From NCBI RefSeq assembly GCF_030263895.1, contig NZ_CP127161.1, forward strand, positions 2,418,001 through 2,482,000: a stretch of 64,000 nt of DNA. Direction: 5' to 3'. Both the position numbers and the translations under genes were made by a program. The notes beneath the pieces were generated by a model that worked only from the letters and a program-made list of their open reading frames with translations, ran no database searches and was not told the DNA's origin. Positions 17,094-25,562 of the stretch are shown here, one piece after another (positions within the stretch are counted from its first letter, which is position 1; each line of letters starts with the position of its first letter). This DNA is from Proteiniborus sp. MB09-C3 (GTDB lineage Bacteria; Bacillota; Clostridia; Tissierellales; Proteiniboraceae).

Positions 17094-18578
17094 GTGAAAG
17101 TAACAAATGCTTATTTAAATGAAAAATTATCAATTAACAACAATAAGCCTTTAAAAGAGGGGCTATTTATTAGGGCAAAAGTAGCAGAAATAAATGGTGA
17201 TGACATTACTATAGTCCTAGAAAATGGAGAAATTCTAGATGCAAAAACTAATATAGATCTAGAAAATATGAAGAATAGTTTATTAACTTTTCTGATCAAA
17301 AGCGTTCAAGATAATAAGATATTTTTATTACCAATTGATGAGGGAAGCCTACTCATTCCTAATATAGAAAACGGAGATGCTGAAAATAAAGTAGAGCTTT
17401 TTATTAACAAAGTACTTGATGATTACAATCTGCCAAAGAATAAAGAAAATGTACAAATTGTCAGAACAATGCTTAGTTTTAAAATTCCATTGACACAGGA
17501 GAATGTTACTAAAGTCATAAAAAATTTAGATAAAATTAATAATCTTAAAAATGTACAGAGGGAGGATAAAATAATTACATTTAATTCTGGCAGATCTCCA
17601 CTAAATGAAAATATTATGAAACTCATTAAAGTGGACTCTAGTGCTGACATTATTAGACATAGCTATAACAGTGAAGCTTCACATAATAGCTTTTCAGACT
17701 TGACGAATATAGTAGTTCAAAATAATAGCACAGGAAATATGAAATTTATTGACGTTACTGAGATTGTGTATTCAAAGCTAGAATCTATTTTTCCTGAGCA
17801 TAATACATCAACTGATATCATAAATAAACTCGTTTTCCTAATGAATTTAGACCTTGAAATATCTATAGAAAATATTGAAATATTGACTAACTTATTGAAT
17901 AAAGAAGAGGGAATAACAAAGCCTCTATTTGAACTATTTAGCTACTTGAAGAATCATAGCAGAAGTGATAATATCTTTTCAAGTGAGAATATTGATTTAT
18001 TTAATAAAATAAATTTCAAGCCCTTAAAGGTTAACTATGAGAATAATTTCAACAAGGAAAATGTGAAATTATTTTTAAATGAAATAAATGACTTATCGGA
18101 GCAAATAAAATCCTCTATTATAAATAAAAAAAATATCATTAAAGAGCTGAATATTAAGCTAGATGACTTTTTTCAAAGTATAGAGCTACATAATAAGATA
18201 AACTCATATTATTCCTTTGTTAACATACCTATTGAATTTAATGAAGAAAAAGATAATAGTCATATAACTATATTGAAAAAGAAAAATAAGCTCAAGAAAA
18301 ATAGCTATGTTTTTTATATATCTTTAAATACTAAAAATTTAAGAAAGGTAGATATATTATGTAATATTAATTATGAAGAGATAAGATTAGATTTTATAGT
18401 AGAAAAAGAGTTTGTTTCCTATTTCACTAGAGAACTTAAGCACTTAAGAAAATCTTTAGTAAATCTAGGATACCAAAATATCGAGATTAATTTTAAGGAA
18501 GATAAAGAAAGTGATTTACTAAGCATGTTCATAGATGAAGATTTATTTTTAAACTATAATCTAAATATTAGGGTGTGA
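17094..18578 (+). CDS. Large YlqG-like protein with a FliK-like C-terminus
   Basis: Not assigned to a known function. The 494 residues are rich in Asn, Ile and Lys, and the middle looks variable and flexible. The last 90 residues (from about LNTKNLRKVDILCNI through EFVSYFTRELKHLRKSLV to INFKED) follow the pattern of the FliK hook-length domain: an LG-VxV-like strand, a helix with spaced Arg/Leu and a closing strand. It occupies the place of ylqG in Bacillus, between rnhB and an FlhB-tail homologue. The GTG at 17094 follows GGTGG and is preferred to the longer frame from 17055, which overlaps rnhB. Confidence 0.7.
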   Translation: MKVTNAYLNEKLSINNNKPLKEGLFIRAKVAEINGDDITIVLENGEILDAKTNIDLENMKNSLLTFLIKSVQDNKIFLLPIDEGSLLIPNIENGDAENKVELFINKVLDDYNLPKNKENVQIVRTMLSFKIPLTQENVTKVIKNLDKINNLKNVQREDKIITFNSGRSPLNENIMKLIKVDSSADIIRHSYNSEASHNSFSDLTNIVVQNNSTGNMKFIDVTEIVYSKLESIFPEHNTSTDIINKLVFLMNLDLEISIENIEILTNLLNKEEGITKPLFELFSYLKNHSRSDNIFSSENIDLFNKINFKPLKVNYENNFNKENVKLFLNEINDLSEQIKSSIINKKNIIKELNIKLDDFFQSIELHNKINSYYSFVNIPIEFNEEKDNSHITILKKKNKLKKNSYVFYISLNTKNLRKVDILCNINYEEIRLDFIVEKEFVSYFTRELKHLRKSLVNLGYQNIEINFKEDKESDLLSMFIDEDLFLNYNLNIRV

Positions 18579-18583
18579 TAATA

Positions 18584-18868
18584 TTGTATAAGGAAAATGA
18601 TAGAAAAGTAGCAGTAGCCATAAAATATGATGGGAATAAAAAAGAGGCACCCTATGTAATAGCAAAAGGAAAAGGATTAGTTGCAGATAACATTATTGAA
18701 AAAGGCATTGAAGAAGGAATAAATATTATTGAAGATAAAGTATTAGCTGACAATCTAATAAAGCTAGAAATTGCTGAAGAAATACCAGAGGAACTGTATA
18801 CAGCAGTTGCAGAAGTGCTTTCTTTTATTTATAGGCTTGATAAAGAAAGGGAAGATAGTCATGAATAG
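18584..18868 (+). CDS. ylqH: FlhB C-terminal domain homologue (YlqH/FhlB)
   Basis: A 94-residue protein matching only the cytoplasmic tail of FlhB after its self-cleavage site. It shares AIKYD, APYVIAKG and EELYTAVAEVLSFIYRL with the full FlhB encoded at 44353-45447, but has no membrane part and no NPTH motif. In FlhB this domain interacts with FliK to switch export substrate; here the preceding gene has a FliK-like end. The TTG at 18584 has AGGGTG 8 bases upstream; the GTG at 18575 lacks room for a ribosome binding site. Confidence 0.85.
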   Translation: MYKENDRKVAVAIKYDGNKKEAPYVIAKGKGLVADNIIEKGIEEGINIIEDKVLADNLIKLEIAEEIPEELYTAVAEVLSFIYRLDKEREDSHE

Positions 18869-19217
18869 TACAAGAAATATTGGCATTATTGGAGAAGATA
18901 TAGCAGAAAGATATTTATTAGAAAATGATTACAAAGTACTAGAAAGGAATTTCAGAGTTAAGGCTGGCGAGATAGATATTATTGCTCAAAAAAATCAGAT
19001 TATAATTTTTGTTGAAGTAAAGGCGAGAAGTAGCAATAAATATGGTTTTCCATATGAATCAGTTGACTATAGAAAGCAGCAGAAAATTATTAGAGTGGCA
19101 GAAAATTATATAAAATTTAAAGGACTAACTAATTGTCAGTATAGATTTGATATTATTGAAGTATTTTTAAAAGAAAATAAAAAAATCAATCACATTCAAA
19201 ATGCTTTTTGGGCATAA
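18861..19217 (+). CDS. yraN: YraN family endonuclease-like protein
   Basis: UPF0102 family protein of 118 residues with a restriction-endonuclease-like fold. The conserved GEIDIIAQ and FVEVKAR motifs supply the Asp and Glu-x-Lys residues typical of such nucleases. The cellular role is not settled. The ATG at 18861 overlaps the end of ylqH by 8 bases, and the upstream open frame from 18771 is overlap only. A strong terminator begins at its stop codon. Confidence 0.9.
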   Translation: MNSTRNIGIIGEDIAERYLLENDYKVLERNFRVKAGEIDIIAQKNQIIIFVEVKARSSNKYGFPYESVDYRKQQKIIRVAENYIKFKGLTNCQYRFDIIEVFLKENKKINHIQNAFWA

Positions 19218-19257
19218 TTCATAGGGTCATTACTAAGTTAACCCTATGAATTTTTTG
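19216..19257 (+). terminator. Intrinsic terminator after yraN
   Basis: AATTCATAGGGT (19216-19227) pairs perfectly with ACCCTATGAATT (19241-19252) around a 13-base loop, with the T run continuing to 19256. It ends the rnhB-yraN unit. Its 3' arm also encodes the last residues of the convergent minus-strand gene. Confidence 0.85.
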
Positions 19258-19646
19258 TCTAAAAAATCATGTGCCTTTTCAAAAATTAGACCTACAATAA
19301 ACCAAGCAGGAAAATAATCAAACCGTATATATCCTCTTAGTGTATACGTAGTTGAGCTTTTATAATCCCATGGACATGAACCTATTAACTGTTCAAGCAG
19401 AAAACCACTGAGAAATTCAATCGTATATATTAAAAATACCCACGTTATTCCTCTAATGAATATATTATTCCTCCTTATTTTGTCATGTATAGGCTCTAAG
19501 AATACTGCTGAACCATATATAAAAAACATCCAGATGCTTGTTTTGCTTATTAAATTTAAATTTCCTGATAGCAAAGAATGCATACCAGTCCAAAATACCT
19601 CCATTAACATTCCTAATAATCCGTATATAACAAAGTGAGTTAACAT
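19233..19646 (-). CDS. Putative ABC-transporter type IV membrane protein
   Basis: Integral membrane protein of 137 residues, the only minus-strand gene in the window. It has at least three hydrophobic stretches (near residues 5-20, 38-52 and 65-90) and motifs FLEPIHDKIR, FLSGFLLEQLIG and WDYKSS that fit the small membrane family PF06541. Its substrate and role are unknown. No clear ribosome binding site precedes the ATG, so expression may be weak. It converges on yraN, sharing the terminator hairpin, and diverges from the cyclophilin gene. Confidence 0.75.
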   Translation of the reverse strand: MLTHFVIYGLLGMLMEVFWTGMHSLLSGNLNLISKTSIWMFFIYGSAVFLEPIHDKIRRNNIFIRGITWVFLIYTIEFLSGFLLEQLIGSCPWDYKSSTTYTLRGYIRFDYFPAWFIVGLIFEKAHDFLDKKFIGLT

Positions 19647-19875
19647 AATAATATTATGTTCTATATATTTTTATTTATGCTTTTAGACATGTAGTGGTAT
19701 AAAGTAACAAAAAATCATTAGGTTTAAAAAGAAAATGTCATTATGTGACTATTGCCCAAGGAATATCATTGGGAAATTGATATTATATGTTTTAAAATTC
19801 GTGGAAACATTATATAATAATATATGCTGCATTAGAGCAGTATTTTAATATTATAAATAGCAGGGGAGGATTAAG

Positions 19876-20397
19876 ATGAGCAACAAACCTATAGTAACTA
19901 TTGAAATGGAGAATGGAAAGAACATAAAAGTGGAGTTGTATCCAGAGATTGCACAAAATACTGTAAGAAATTTCATCTCATTGGTTAATAAAGGCTATTA
20001 TGATGGTCTTATTTTTCACAGAGTAATTCCTGGTTTTATGATACAAGGAGGCTGTCCACATGGAAATGGAACTGGCGGTCCTGGCTATTCAATAAAGGGA
20101 GAATTCAAAAGCAATGGCTTTGAAAACAACTTAAAGCATGAAAGAGGAGTTATTTCTATGGCCAGATCAATGATGCCTGATTCTGCAGGTTCACAATTTT
20201 TTATTATGGTTGAAAAAGCATCTCATTTAGACGGTGAATATGCTGCTTTTGGAAAAGCTATTGAGGGCTTGGAAGAAGTTGATAGAATTGTAAATGTTAA
20301 AAGAGACTATAGCGATAAACCCTTAGAAGATCAAAGAATAAAAAAAGTAACAGTTGATACTTTTGGAACTGATTATGGTGATGTGGAAAGGATTTAG
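19876..20397 (+). CDS. Cyclophilin-type peptidyl-prolyl isomerase
   Basis: Cytoplasmic proline cis-trans isomerase; no signal peptide is seen. The 173 residues contain the cyclophilin active site GLIFHRVIPGFMIQGG with the catalytic Arg, and SMARSMMPDSAGSQFFIM. The ATG at 19876 has GGGGAGGA 8-10 bases upstream. It is a single-gene unit: the upstream neighbour is divergent and a terminator follows directly. Regulatory signals in the 229-base gap upstream are not clear apart from a small CCCAA/TTGGG hairpin (19755-19773). Confidence 0.95.
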   Translation: MSNKPIVTIEMENGKNIKVELYPEIAQNTVRNFISLVNKGYYDGLIFHRVIPGFMIQGGCPHGNGTGGPGYSIKGEFKSNGFENNLKHERGVISMARSMMPDSAGSQFFIMVEKASHLDGEYAAFGKAIEGLEEVDRIVNVKRDYSDKPLEDQRIKKVTVDTFGTDYGDVERI

Positions 20398-20401
20398 ATG
20401 G

Positions 20402-20430
20402 AAAACTGCCTTATAAATGGCAGTTTTTTA
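20402..20430 (+). terminator. Intrinsic terminator of the cyclophilin gene
   Basis: AAAACTGCC (20402-20410) pairs perfectly with GGCAGTTTT (20419-20427) around an 8-base loop, with the T run reaching 20429. Confidence 0.85.
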
Positions 20431-20475
20431 TTTGAATCCTTGAAATAATTATTGCTAATCATGCTTTATATAACA

Positions 20476-20490
20476 AATTTTCAGAAAATT
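20476..20490 (+). promoter_or_regulatory. Perfect CodY-box sequence upstream of yifB
   Basis: AATTTTCAGAAAATT at 20476-20490 matches the 15-base CodY consensus AATTTTCWGAAAATT at every position, and one further base on each side keeps the palindrome. It lies after the cyclophilin terminator and about 120 bases before yifB, just downstream of a weak promoter-like pair (TTGAAA at 20440, TTTATA at 20465, 19-bp spacer). codY itself is encoded 5 kb downstream in the same gene run. Confidence 0.75.
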
Positions 20491-20610
20491 TAAAGGAATA
20501 ACGAACTTAATATTGAATTATTCATAATTATAGAATAAACTAAAATATGACAATTATTATGACTAAATTATTTTTTTACCTATAATCAGATAAAAAAGGA
20601 GAAAAGTCAT

Positions 20611-22137
20611 ATGCTATCTAAAATAAAAACCTGTGTTTTGCAAGGATTAGACGGGTCTATTGTAGAGGTGGAGACTGATATATCACGTGGCCTCCCAATG
20701 TTCAATATAGTAGGGCTGCCAGATGCTTCAATTAAAGAATCAAAAGAAAGAGTGAGGACTGCAATAAAAAATAGTGGATTTGAATTTCCCCTAAGTAGAA
20801 TTACTGTAAATCTTGCACCTGCTAACACCAGAAAAGAGGGCTCACAGATAGATTTATCTATAGCTGTTGGAATACTTACTTCTATGGAGGTTGTTAAACA
20901 TGGCTTTGAGGATACCTGTTTCATCGGTGAGCTATCCTTAGATGGTAACATAAGCAGAGTAGATGGGGCTCTTCCAATAACTATTTCTTTAATGGAGCAA
21001 GGACTAAAAAGAGTTATTATTCCATTTGATAATAGAGACGAATGTAGTGTAGTTAAAAATATCGATATTATTCCTGTAAAAAATATAGAAGAATTGGTTT
21101 TGTTTTTAAATGGAGAATTAGCTATAGAGCCCTATACATCATCAGATTACCTTATAGATGATGAGGAAGAAAATTATTATGATGATTTTGCTGATATTAA
21201 AGGTCAATATGCTTTGAAAAGGGCAATGGAAGTAGCAGCTGCTGGACATCATAATGTACTCATTCTTGGCCCTCCTGGCTCGGGAAAGACTATGGCAGCA
21301 AGGAGACTGCCATCAATATTACCCAAACTTACATTTGAAGAATCCTTAGAAATAACCAAAATATATAGTATTGCTGGATTACTAGATAATAAATCGTTTA
21401 TAAGTACTAGGCCCTTTAGATCACCTCATCATACGACCTCAGCTATTTCGTTAATTGGAGGGGGAAGAATACCTAAGCCTGGGGAAATATCATTGGCGCA
21501 TCATGGTATTTTATTTTTAGATGAATTACCTGAGTTTTCGAAAAGTGTTATAGAGGTTCTAAGACAACCAATGGAGGATGGAATAGTTACTATTTCCCGA
21601 GTAAATGCTACCTTAACATACCCAACAAAGTTTATGTTAGTGGCAAGTATGAATCCATGTCCATGCGGCTATTATGGTGATCCAATTCATCAATGCAGCT
21701 GTAGTCAGAAAAACATTGATAGATATTTAGGTAAAATTAGTGGACCTCTTTTAGATCGTATGGATATTCATATTGAAGTAACTCCTGTTTCCTACAATGA
21801 TTTAGGAGAAAACAGCTCTAACGTAGAAACTTCAAAGGAAATCAGAGAAAGGGTTAATAAAGCAAGGAAGCTGCAAGTAGAGAGGTATAAAAATGATAAT
21901 ATTTTTTCTAACTCACAATTAACTACAAAAAATATCAACAAGTATTGTAAACTAGATTCAAGAAGCAAGAAACTTATAAAGGAAGCCTTTGATAAGCTTG
22001 GATTAAGTGCTAGGGCATATAATAAAGTATTAAAGGTTGCAAGAACAATTGCAGATTTAGAGGGTAAGGAAGAAATTCAATATAATCATTTAGCAGAGGC
22101 TATTCAATATAGAAATTTGGATAGAAAGTACTGGTAA
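20611..22137 (+). CDS. yifB: YifB/ComM family AAA+ ATPase
   Basis: Magnesium chelatase-like AAA+ protein; the Haemophilus and Vibrio homologue ComM is a helicase acting in integration of transformed DNA. The 508 residues have an N-terminal Lon-like domain (GLPMFNIVGLPDASIKESKER), Walker A GPPGSGKTM (about 220), Walker B LFLDELPEF and a C-terminal helical domain. The ATG at 20611 follows AAGGAG. It is followed by dprA, another DNA-uptake gene. A CodY box in its upstream region suggests control by nutrient status. Confidence 0.93.
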   Translation: MLSKIKTCVLQGLDGSIVEVETDISRGLPMFNIVGLPDASIKESKERVRTAIKNSGFEFPLSRITVNLAPANTRKEGSQIDLSIAVGILTSMEVVKHGFEDTCFIGELSLDGNISRVDGALPITISLMEQGLKRVIIPFDNRDECSVVKNIDIIPVKNIEELVLFLNGELAIEPYTSSDYLIDDEEENYYDDFADIKGQYALKRAMEVAAAGHHNVLILGPPGSGKTMAARRLPSILPKLTFEESLEITKIYSIAGLLDNKSFISTRPFRSPHHTTSAISLIGGGRIPKPGEISLAHHGILFLDELPEFSKSVIEVLRQPMEDGIVTISRVNATLTYPTKFMLVASMNPCPCGYYGDPIHQCSCSQKNIDRYLGKISGPLLDRMDIHIEVTPVSYNDLGENSSNVETSKEIRERVNKARKLQVERYKNDNIFSNSQLTTKNINKYCKLDSRSKKLIKEAFDKLGLSARAYNKVLKVARTIADLEGKEEIQYNHLAEAIQYRNLDRKYW

Positions 22138-22165
22138 ACAAGAGAATGTTTAAGGATGGGCTAAT

Positions 22166-23260
22166 ATGAATAATAGAGATATATTAATATGGCTTTCAAG
22201 TATTGAAGGAATCAGCAATAAAGCAATTGATTTATTAGAAAAAAAATTAGGTGATTTATCATGTCTTTGGAGTACAAGTGATAATGATATCTTATCTATG
22301 AATGAAATAAATGAAAAAATAAGACATGAAATTATTAAGAATAGAAATGATGTATATTACGAAAACTTATATAAAAAGATAGATGACTTTAATGTAAAAT
22401 TAATAACATATTATGACGAGGATTATCCTCAAAGTCTTAGATATATAAATGACAGTCCCAAGGTTTTATATTTAAAGGGTCAACTGCTTCCAGAAGATGA
22501 AACTTCTATCGCCATTGTTGGTTCTAGAAAATCTACATCATATGGAAAGTGGGTAGCAGAAAAAATTTCTAGTGAACTTGCTAGCTTAGGAATTGTGCTA
22601 ATAAGTGGAATGGCTAAAGGGATAGATACTCAGGTGCATGTCAGTGCACTAAATAGTAAAACGAGAACAATTGCTGTTTTGGGATGTGGAGTTGACGTGG
22701 TTTATCCAAGCTCAAACAGAGAATTATATGATAGAATACAAGATAATGGTTGTATTATTTCTGAATTTCCCTTAGGCACTCAACCCTTGCCATATAATTT
22801 TCCACAAAGAAATAGAATTATTAGTGGACTATCCTTAGGAGTAGTGGTTGTAGAAGCTGCTGAAAAAAGTGGTTCATTGATAACAGCTCACCATGCTATG
22901 GAACAGGGTAAGGATGTATTTGCAATACCGGGCAATATAAATAGTATTTTTAGCAGAGGAACTAATCTTCTAATTAAGGATGGAGCTAAACTGGTCATGT
23001 CAGTTGAAGATATTATAGAAGAAATTCCATGCTTAGTAGAAAAATATACAAAACTTTATAAAAAAAATGAATTGGACTATAATCAATTTAGTGAAGATGA
23101 AATTAATGTAATAAAATGCATTTCAGAAAGACCTATACATTGTGACTTAATAGCGTATAAGACAGGTATTAGTGTTGTTGAGCTAACCAGCCTTCTCACA
23201 ATACTTGAGATGAAGGGAGCTGTTAAACAGCTTCCAGGGAGAATATATACCATTAGATAA
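22166..23260 (+). CDS. dprA: DNA-processing protein DprA
   Basis: Loads RecA on incoming single-stranded DNA during transformation and is widespread also in bacteria not known to be competent. The 364 residues have an N-terminal helix-hairpin-helix-like region, a Rossmann domain with GSRKSTSYG, ISGMAKGID and FPQRNRIISGL, and a C-terminal winged-helix domain. It begins 28 bases after yifB, and topA follows with a weak hairpin and promoter between them. Confidence 0.95.
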   Translation: MNNRDILIWLSSIEGISNKAIDLLEKKLGDLSCLWSTSDNDILSMNEINEKIRHEIIKNRNDVYYENLYKKIDDFNVKLITYYDEDYPQSLRYINDSPKVLYLKGQLLPEDETSIAIVGSRKSTSYGKWVAEKISSELASLGIVLISGMAKGIDTQVHVSALNSKTRTIAVLGCGVDVVYPSSNRELYDRIQDNGCIISEFPLGTQPLPYNFPQRNRIISGLSLGVVVVEAAEKSGSLITAHHAMEQGKDVFAIPGNINSIFSRGTNLLIKDGAKLVMSVEDIIEEIPCLVEKYTKLYKKNELDYNQFSEDEINVIKCISERPIHCDLIAYKTGISVVELTSLLTILEMKGAVKQLPGRIYTIR

Positions 23261-23265
23261 TGGAA

Positions 23266-23289
23266 AACATAGATTTATGTTAACTTTTT
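23266..23289 (+). terminator. Weak hairpin between dprA and topA
   Basis: AACATA (23266-23271) pairs with TATGTT (23276-23281) around GATT, followed three bases later by six T. The six-bp AT-rich stem is weak, so it would only partly stop transcription from yifB-dprA. Confidence 0.35.
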
Positions 23290-23298
23290 TGATATAAT
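23290..23298 (+). promoter_or_regulatory. Extended -10 promoter element for topA
   Basis: TGATATAAT combines the TGn extension with a perfect TATAAT (23293-23298), 35 bases ahead of the topA start. No good -35 is visible, as is allowed for extended -10 promoters. Confidence 0.5.
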
Positions 23299-23332
23299 TA
23301 CACACGTCATCATATTTTCGGAGGTGGAAGTC

Positions 23333-25405
23333 TTGGCAAAGGATTTAGTTATAGTTGAATCACCTGCAAAAGCTAAAACTATATCGAAATTTTTAGGAAA
23401 AAATTATGAGGTCAAAGCCTCTGTTGGACATATTAGGGACTTACCTAAAAGTAAGCTTGGGATTGATATAGATAATAATTTCGAGCCAGAATACATTACC
23501 ATTAGAGGAAAAGGACCAGTAATAAAGGAATTAAAGAATGAAGCTAAAAAAGCAAGAAAAGTATTTTTAGCAACAGACCCTGATAGAGAGGGAGAAGCTA
23601 TATCATGGCACTTATCCAATATATTAGATTTAGATGAAACCAATAAAAGTAGGATAGAATTTCATGAGATCACTAAGAGTGCTATTCAAAATGCAATTAA
23701 AAATCCAAGGGCAATAAATAAATCATTAGTAGATGCTCAACAAGCGAGGAGAGTATTAGATAGGCTAGTGGGATACAAAATAAGTCCTTTACTTTGGAAA
23801 AAAGTAAAGAAAGGTCTTAGTGCAGGGAGAGTACAGTCTGTTGCTACTAAGCTAATTTGTGACCGTGAGGAAGACATAGAAAAATTTATACCTAAAGAGT
23901 ACTGGTCATTAGATGCTATTTTGTTGAAGAATAAAAATAAAATCAAAGCTGGCTTTTATGGAGAGATTAAAGATAATAAAGAATTAAAAATTGAATTAAA
24001 TACAAAGGAACAGGTAGACGAAGTAATATCTGCCGTAAAAAACAAGGGATTTATTGTTCAAGATGTAAAGAAGGGGAAGAAAAGCAGAAATCCTAATCCT
24101 CCTTTTACTACTAGTAGCTTACAACAAGAGGCATCAAAACGCATCGGTTTTTCTACAAAAAAAACCATGATGATAGCCCAGCAATTATATGAGGGTGTTG
24201 ACATAAAGGGTGAAGGAACAGTAGGACTTATTTCATATATAAGAACTGACTCTACGAGAATTTCTGAAGAAGCGTTAAAAAGTGTTAAAGAGTATATAAT
24301 AGATGAATATGGTGAGAAATACTTAGGAACTACTAATAAAAATAACACGAAAAAGAAAAAAGAAATTCAAGATGCGCATGAGGCTATTAGACCTACATCT
24401 GTTACTAGGACACCAAGTATGGTAAAAGATTCTTTAAAGAAGGATCAATATAAACTCTATCAGCTTATTTGGGAACGCTATGTGGCAAGTCAAATGGGAC
24501 CAGCACTGTATGAGACTCTTACTATTAAGATTTATGCTGGGAACTATGTATTTAAAGTTACAGGATCTAAAATTATCTTTGAGGGATTTTTAAAGGTATA
24601 TAATTCTTCTGAGGATGAAAAAGATGTTTTATTGCCAGAGCTAGAGCCAGGAGAAAAATTAGCACTTAAAGATTTGGAACCTCAACAGCATTTTACCCAA
24701 CCTCCCCCAAGATATACGGAGGCTTCATTAGTAAAAGCTTTAGAAGAATTAGGGATTGGTAGGCCTAGTACCTATGCTCCTACTATAAGCACAATATTAA
24801 GTAGAGGATATGTGATACTAGAGAAAAAGGTTTTTAAACCGACTGAGTTGGGCATAGTAGTTACAGATTTACTAAGGGAATACTTTAAAGGGATAGTTAA
24901 TGAAGAATTTACTGCCGAAATGGAGAAGCAACTGGATCAAATCGAAGAAGAAAGCACTGACTGGAAAAAAGTAATTGAATTTTTCTATAGAGATTTTTCG
25001 AAAGAATTGGAGATAGCTGAAAGAGAAATAAGTAAAATTGAAATACAAGATGAAGAAACAGATGTAATATGTGACAAATGTGGTAGAAATATGGTTATAA
25101 AAATGGGTAGGTATGGAAAGTTCTTAGCCTGTCCTGGATATCCAGAATGTAAAAATACCAAGCCTATTACACAGGAAATAGGAGTTAAATGCCCTAAATG
25201 TGGTGGAGACATAGTTGAGAGGACATCTAAGAGAGGAAGAAAATTTTATGGATGTAGCAAATACCCAGATTGTAATTTTGTTTCCTGGGATAAACCACTT
25301 AATGAGAAATGTCCAAAGTGTAAAAGTATTTTGGTAGAAAAGAAGTCTAGAAAAGGAACCGAAAAAAAATGCATTAACTCGGAATGTGATTTTGTTGAAG
25401 AATAA
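23333..25405 (+). CDS. topA: DNA topoisomerase I
   Basis: Type IA topoisomerase that relaxes negative supercoils. The 690 residues hold the Toprim domain with ATDPDREGEA (about 80-89), the catalytic Tyr302 in SYIRTDST, and three C-terminal zinc-binding modules beginning near residue 580 (CDKCGR, CPKCGG and CPKCKS). The TTG at 23333 gives the family's usual MAKDLVIVESP start and has CGGAGG well placed; the GTG at 23324 lies within that site. Confidence 0.96.
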   Translation: MAKDLVIVESPAKAKTISKFLGKNYEVKASVGHIRDLPKSKLGIDIDNNFEPEYITIRGKGPVIKELKNEAKKARKVFLATDPDREGEAISWHLSNILDLDETNKSRIEFHEITKSAIQNAIKNPRAINKSLVDAQQARRVLDRLVGYKISPLLWKKVKKGLSAGRVQSVATKLICDREEDIEKFIPKEYWSLDAILLKNKNKIKAGFYGEIKDNKELKIELNTKEQVDEVISAVKNKGFIVQDVKKGKKSRNPNPPFTTSSLQQEASKRIGFSTKKTMMIAQQLYEGVDIKGEGTVGLISYIRTDSTRISEEALKSVKEYIIDEYGEKYLGTTNKNNTKKKKEIQDAHEAIRPTSVTRTPSMVKDSLKKDQYKLYQLIWERYVASQMGPALYETLTIKIYAGNYVFKVTGSKIIFEGFLKVYNSSEDEKDVLLPELEPGEKLALKDLEPQQHFTQPPPRYTEASLVKALEELGIGRPSTYAPTISTILSRGYVILEKKVFKPTELGIVVTDLLREYFKGIVNEEFTAEMEKQLDQIEEESTDWKKVIEFFYRDFSKELEIAEREISKIEIQDEETDVICDKCGRNMVIKMGRYGKFLACPGYPECKNTKPITQEIGVKCPKCGGDIVERTSKRGRKFYGCSKYPDCNFVSWDKPLNEKCPKCKSILVEKKSRKGTEKKCINSECDFVEE

Positions 25406-25506
25406 AAAATAAATGTATATATGGTTATACTATATAGTAGAAAATTAAATATGTTGTAATATTTCGAAAAGTATGATAACATCTTTATTGCTTTGTTTAG
25501 TATGAT

Positions 25507-25543
25507 AAATAAGGGAAAAGCCTTTATTAGAAATAAGGGAAAA
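25507..25543 (+). repeat. 13-bp direct repeat in the codY leader
   Basis: AAATAAGGGAAAA occurs at 25507-25519 and again at 25531-25543, exactly conserved and 24 bases apart, just ahead of the AAGGAGG of codY. A weak promoter-like pair, TTGTAA (25454) and TAACAT (25477), lies upstream, so the repeats would be in the leader. Confidence 0.7.
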
Positions 25544-25562
25544 TTTCATAAGGAGGATTTAA

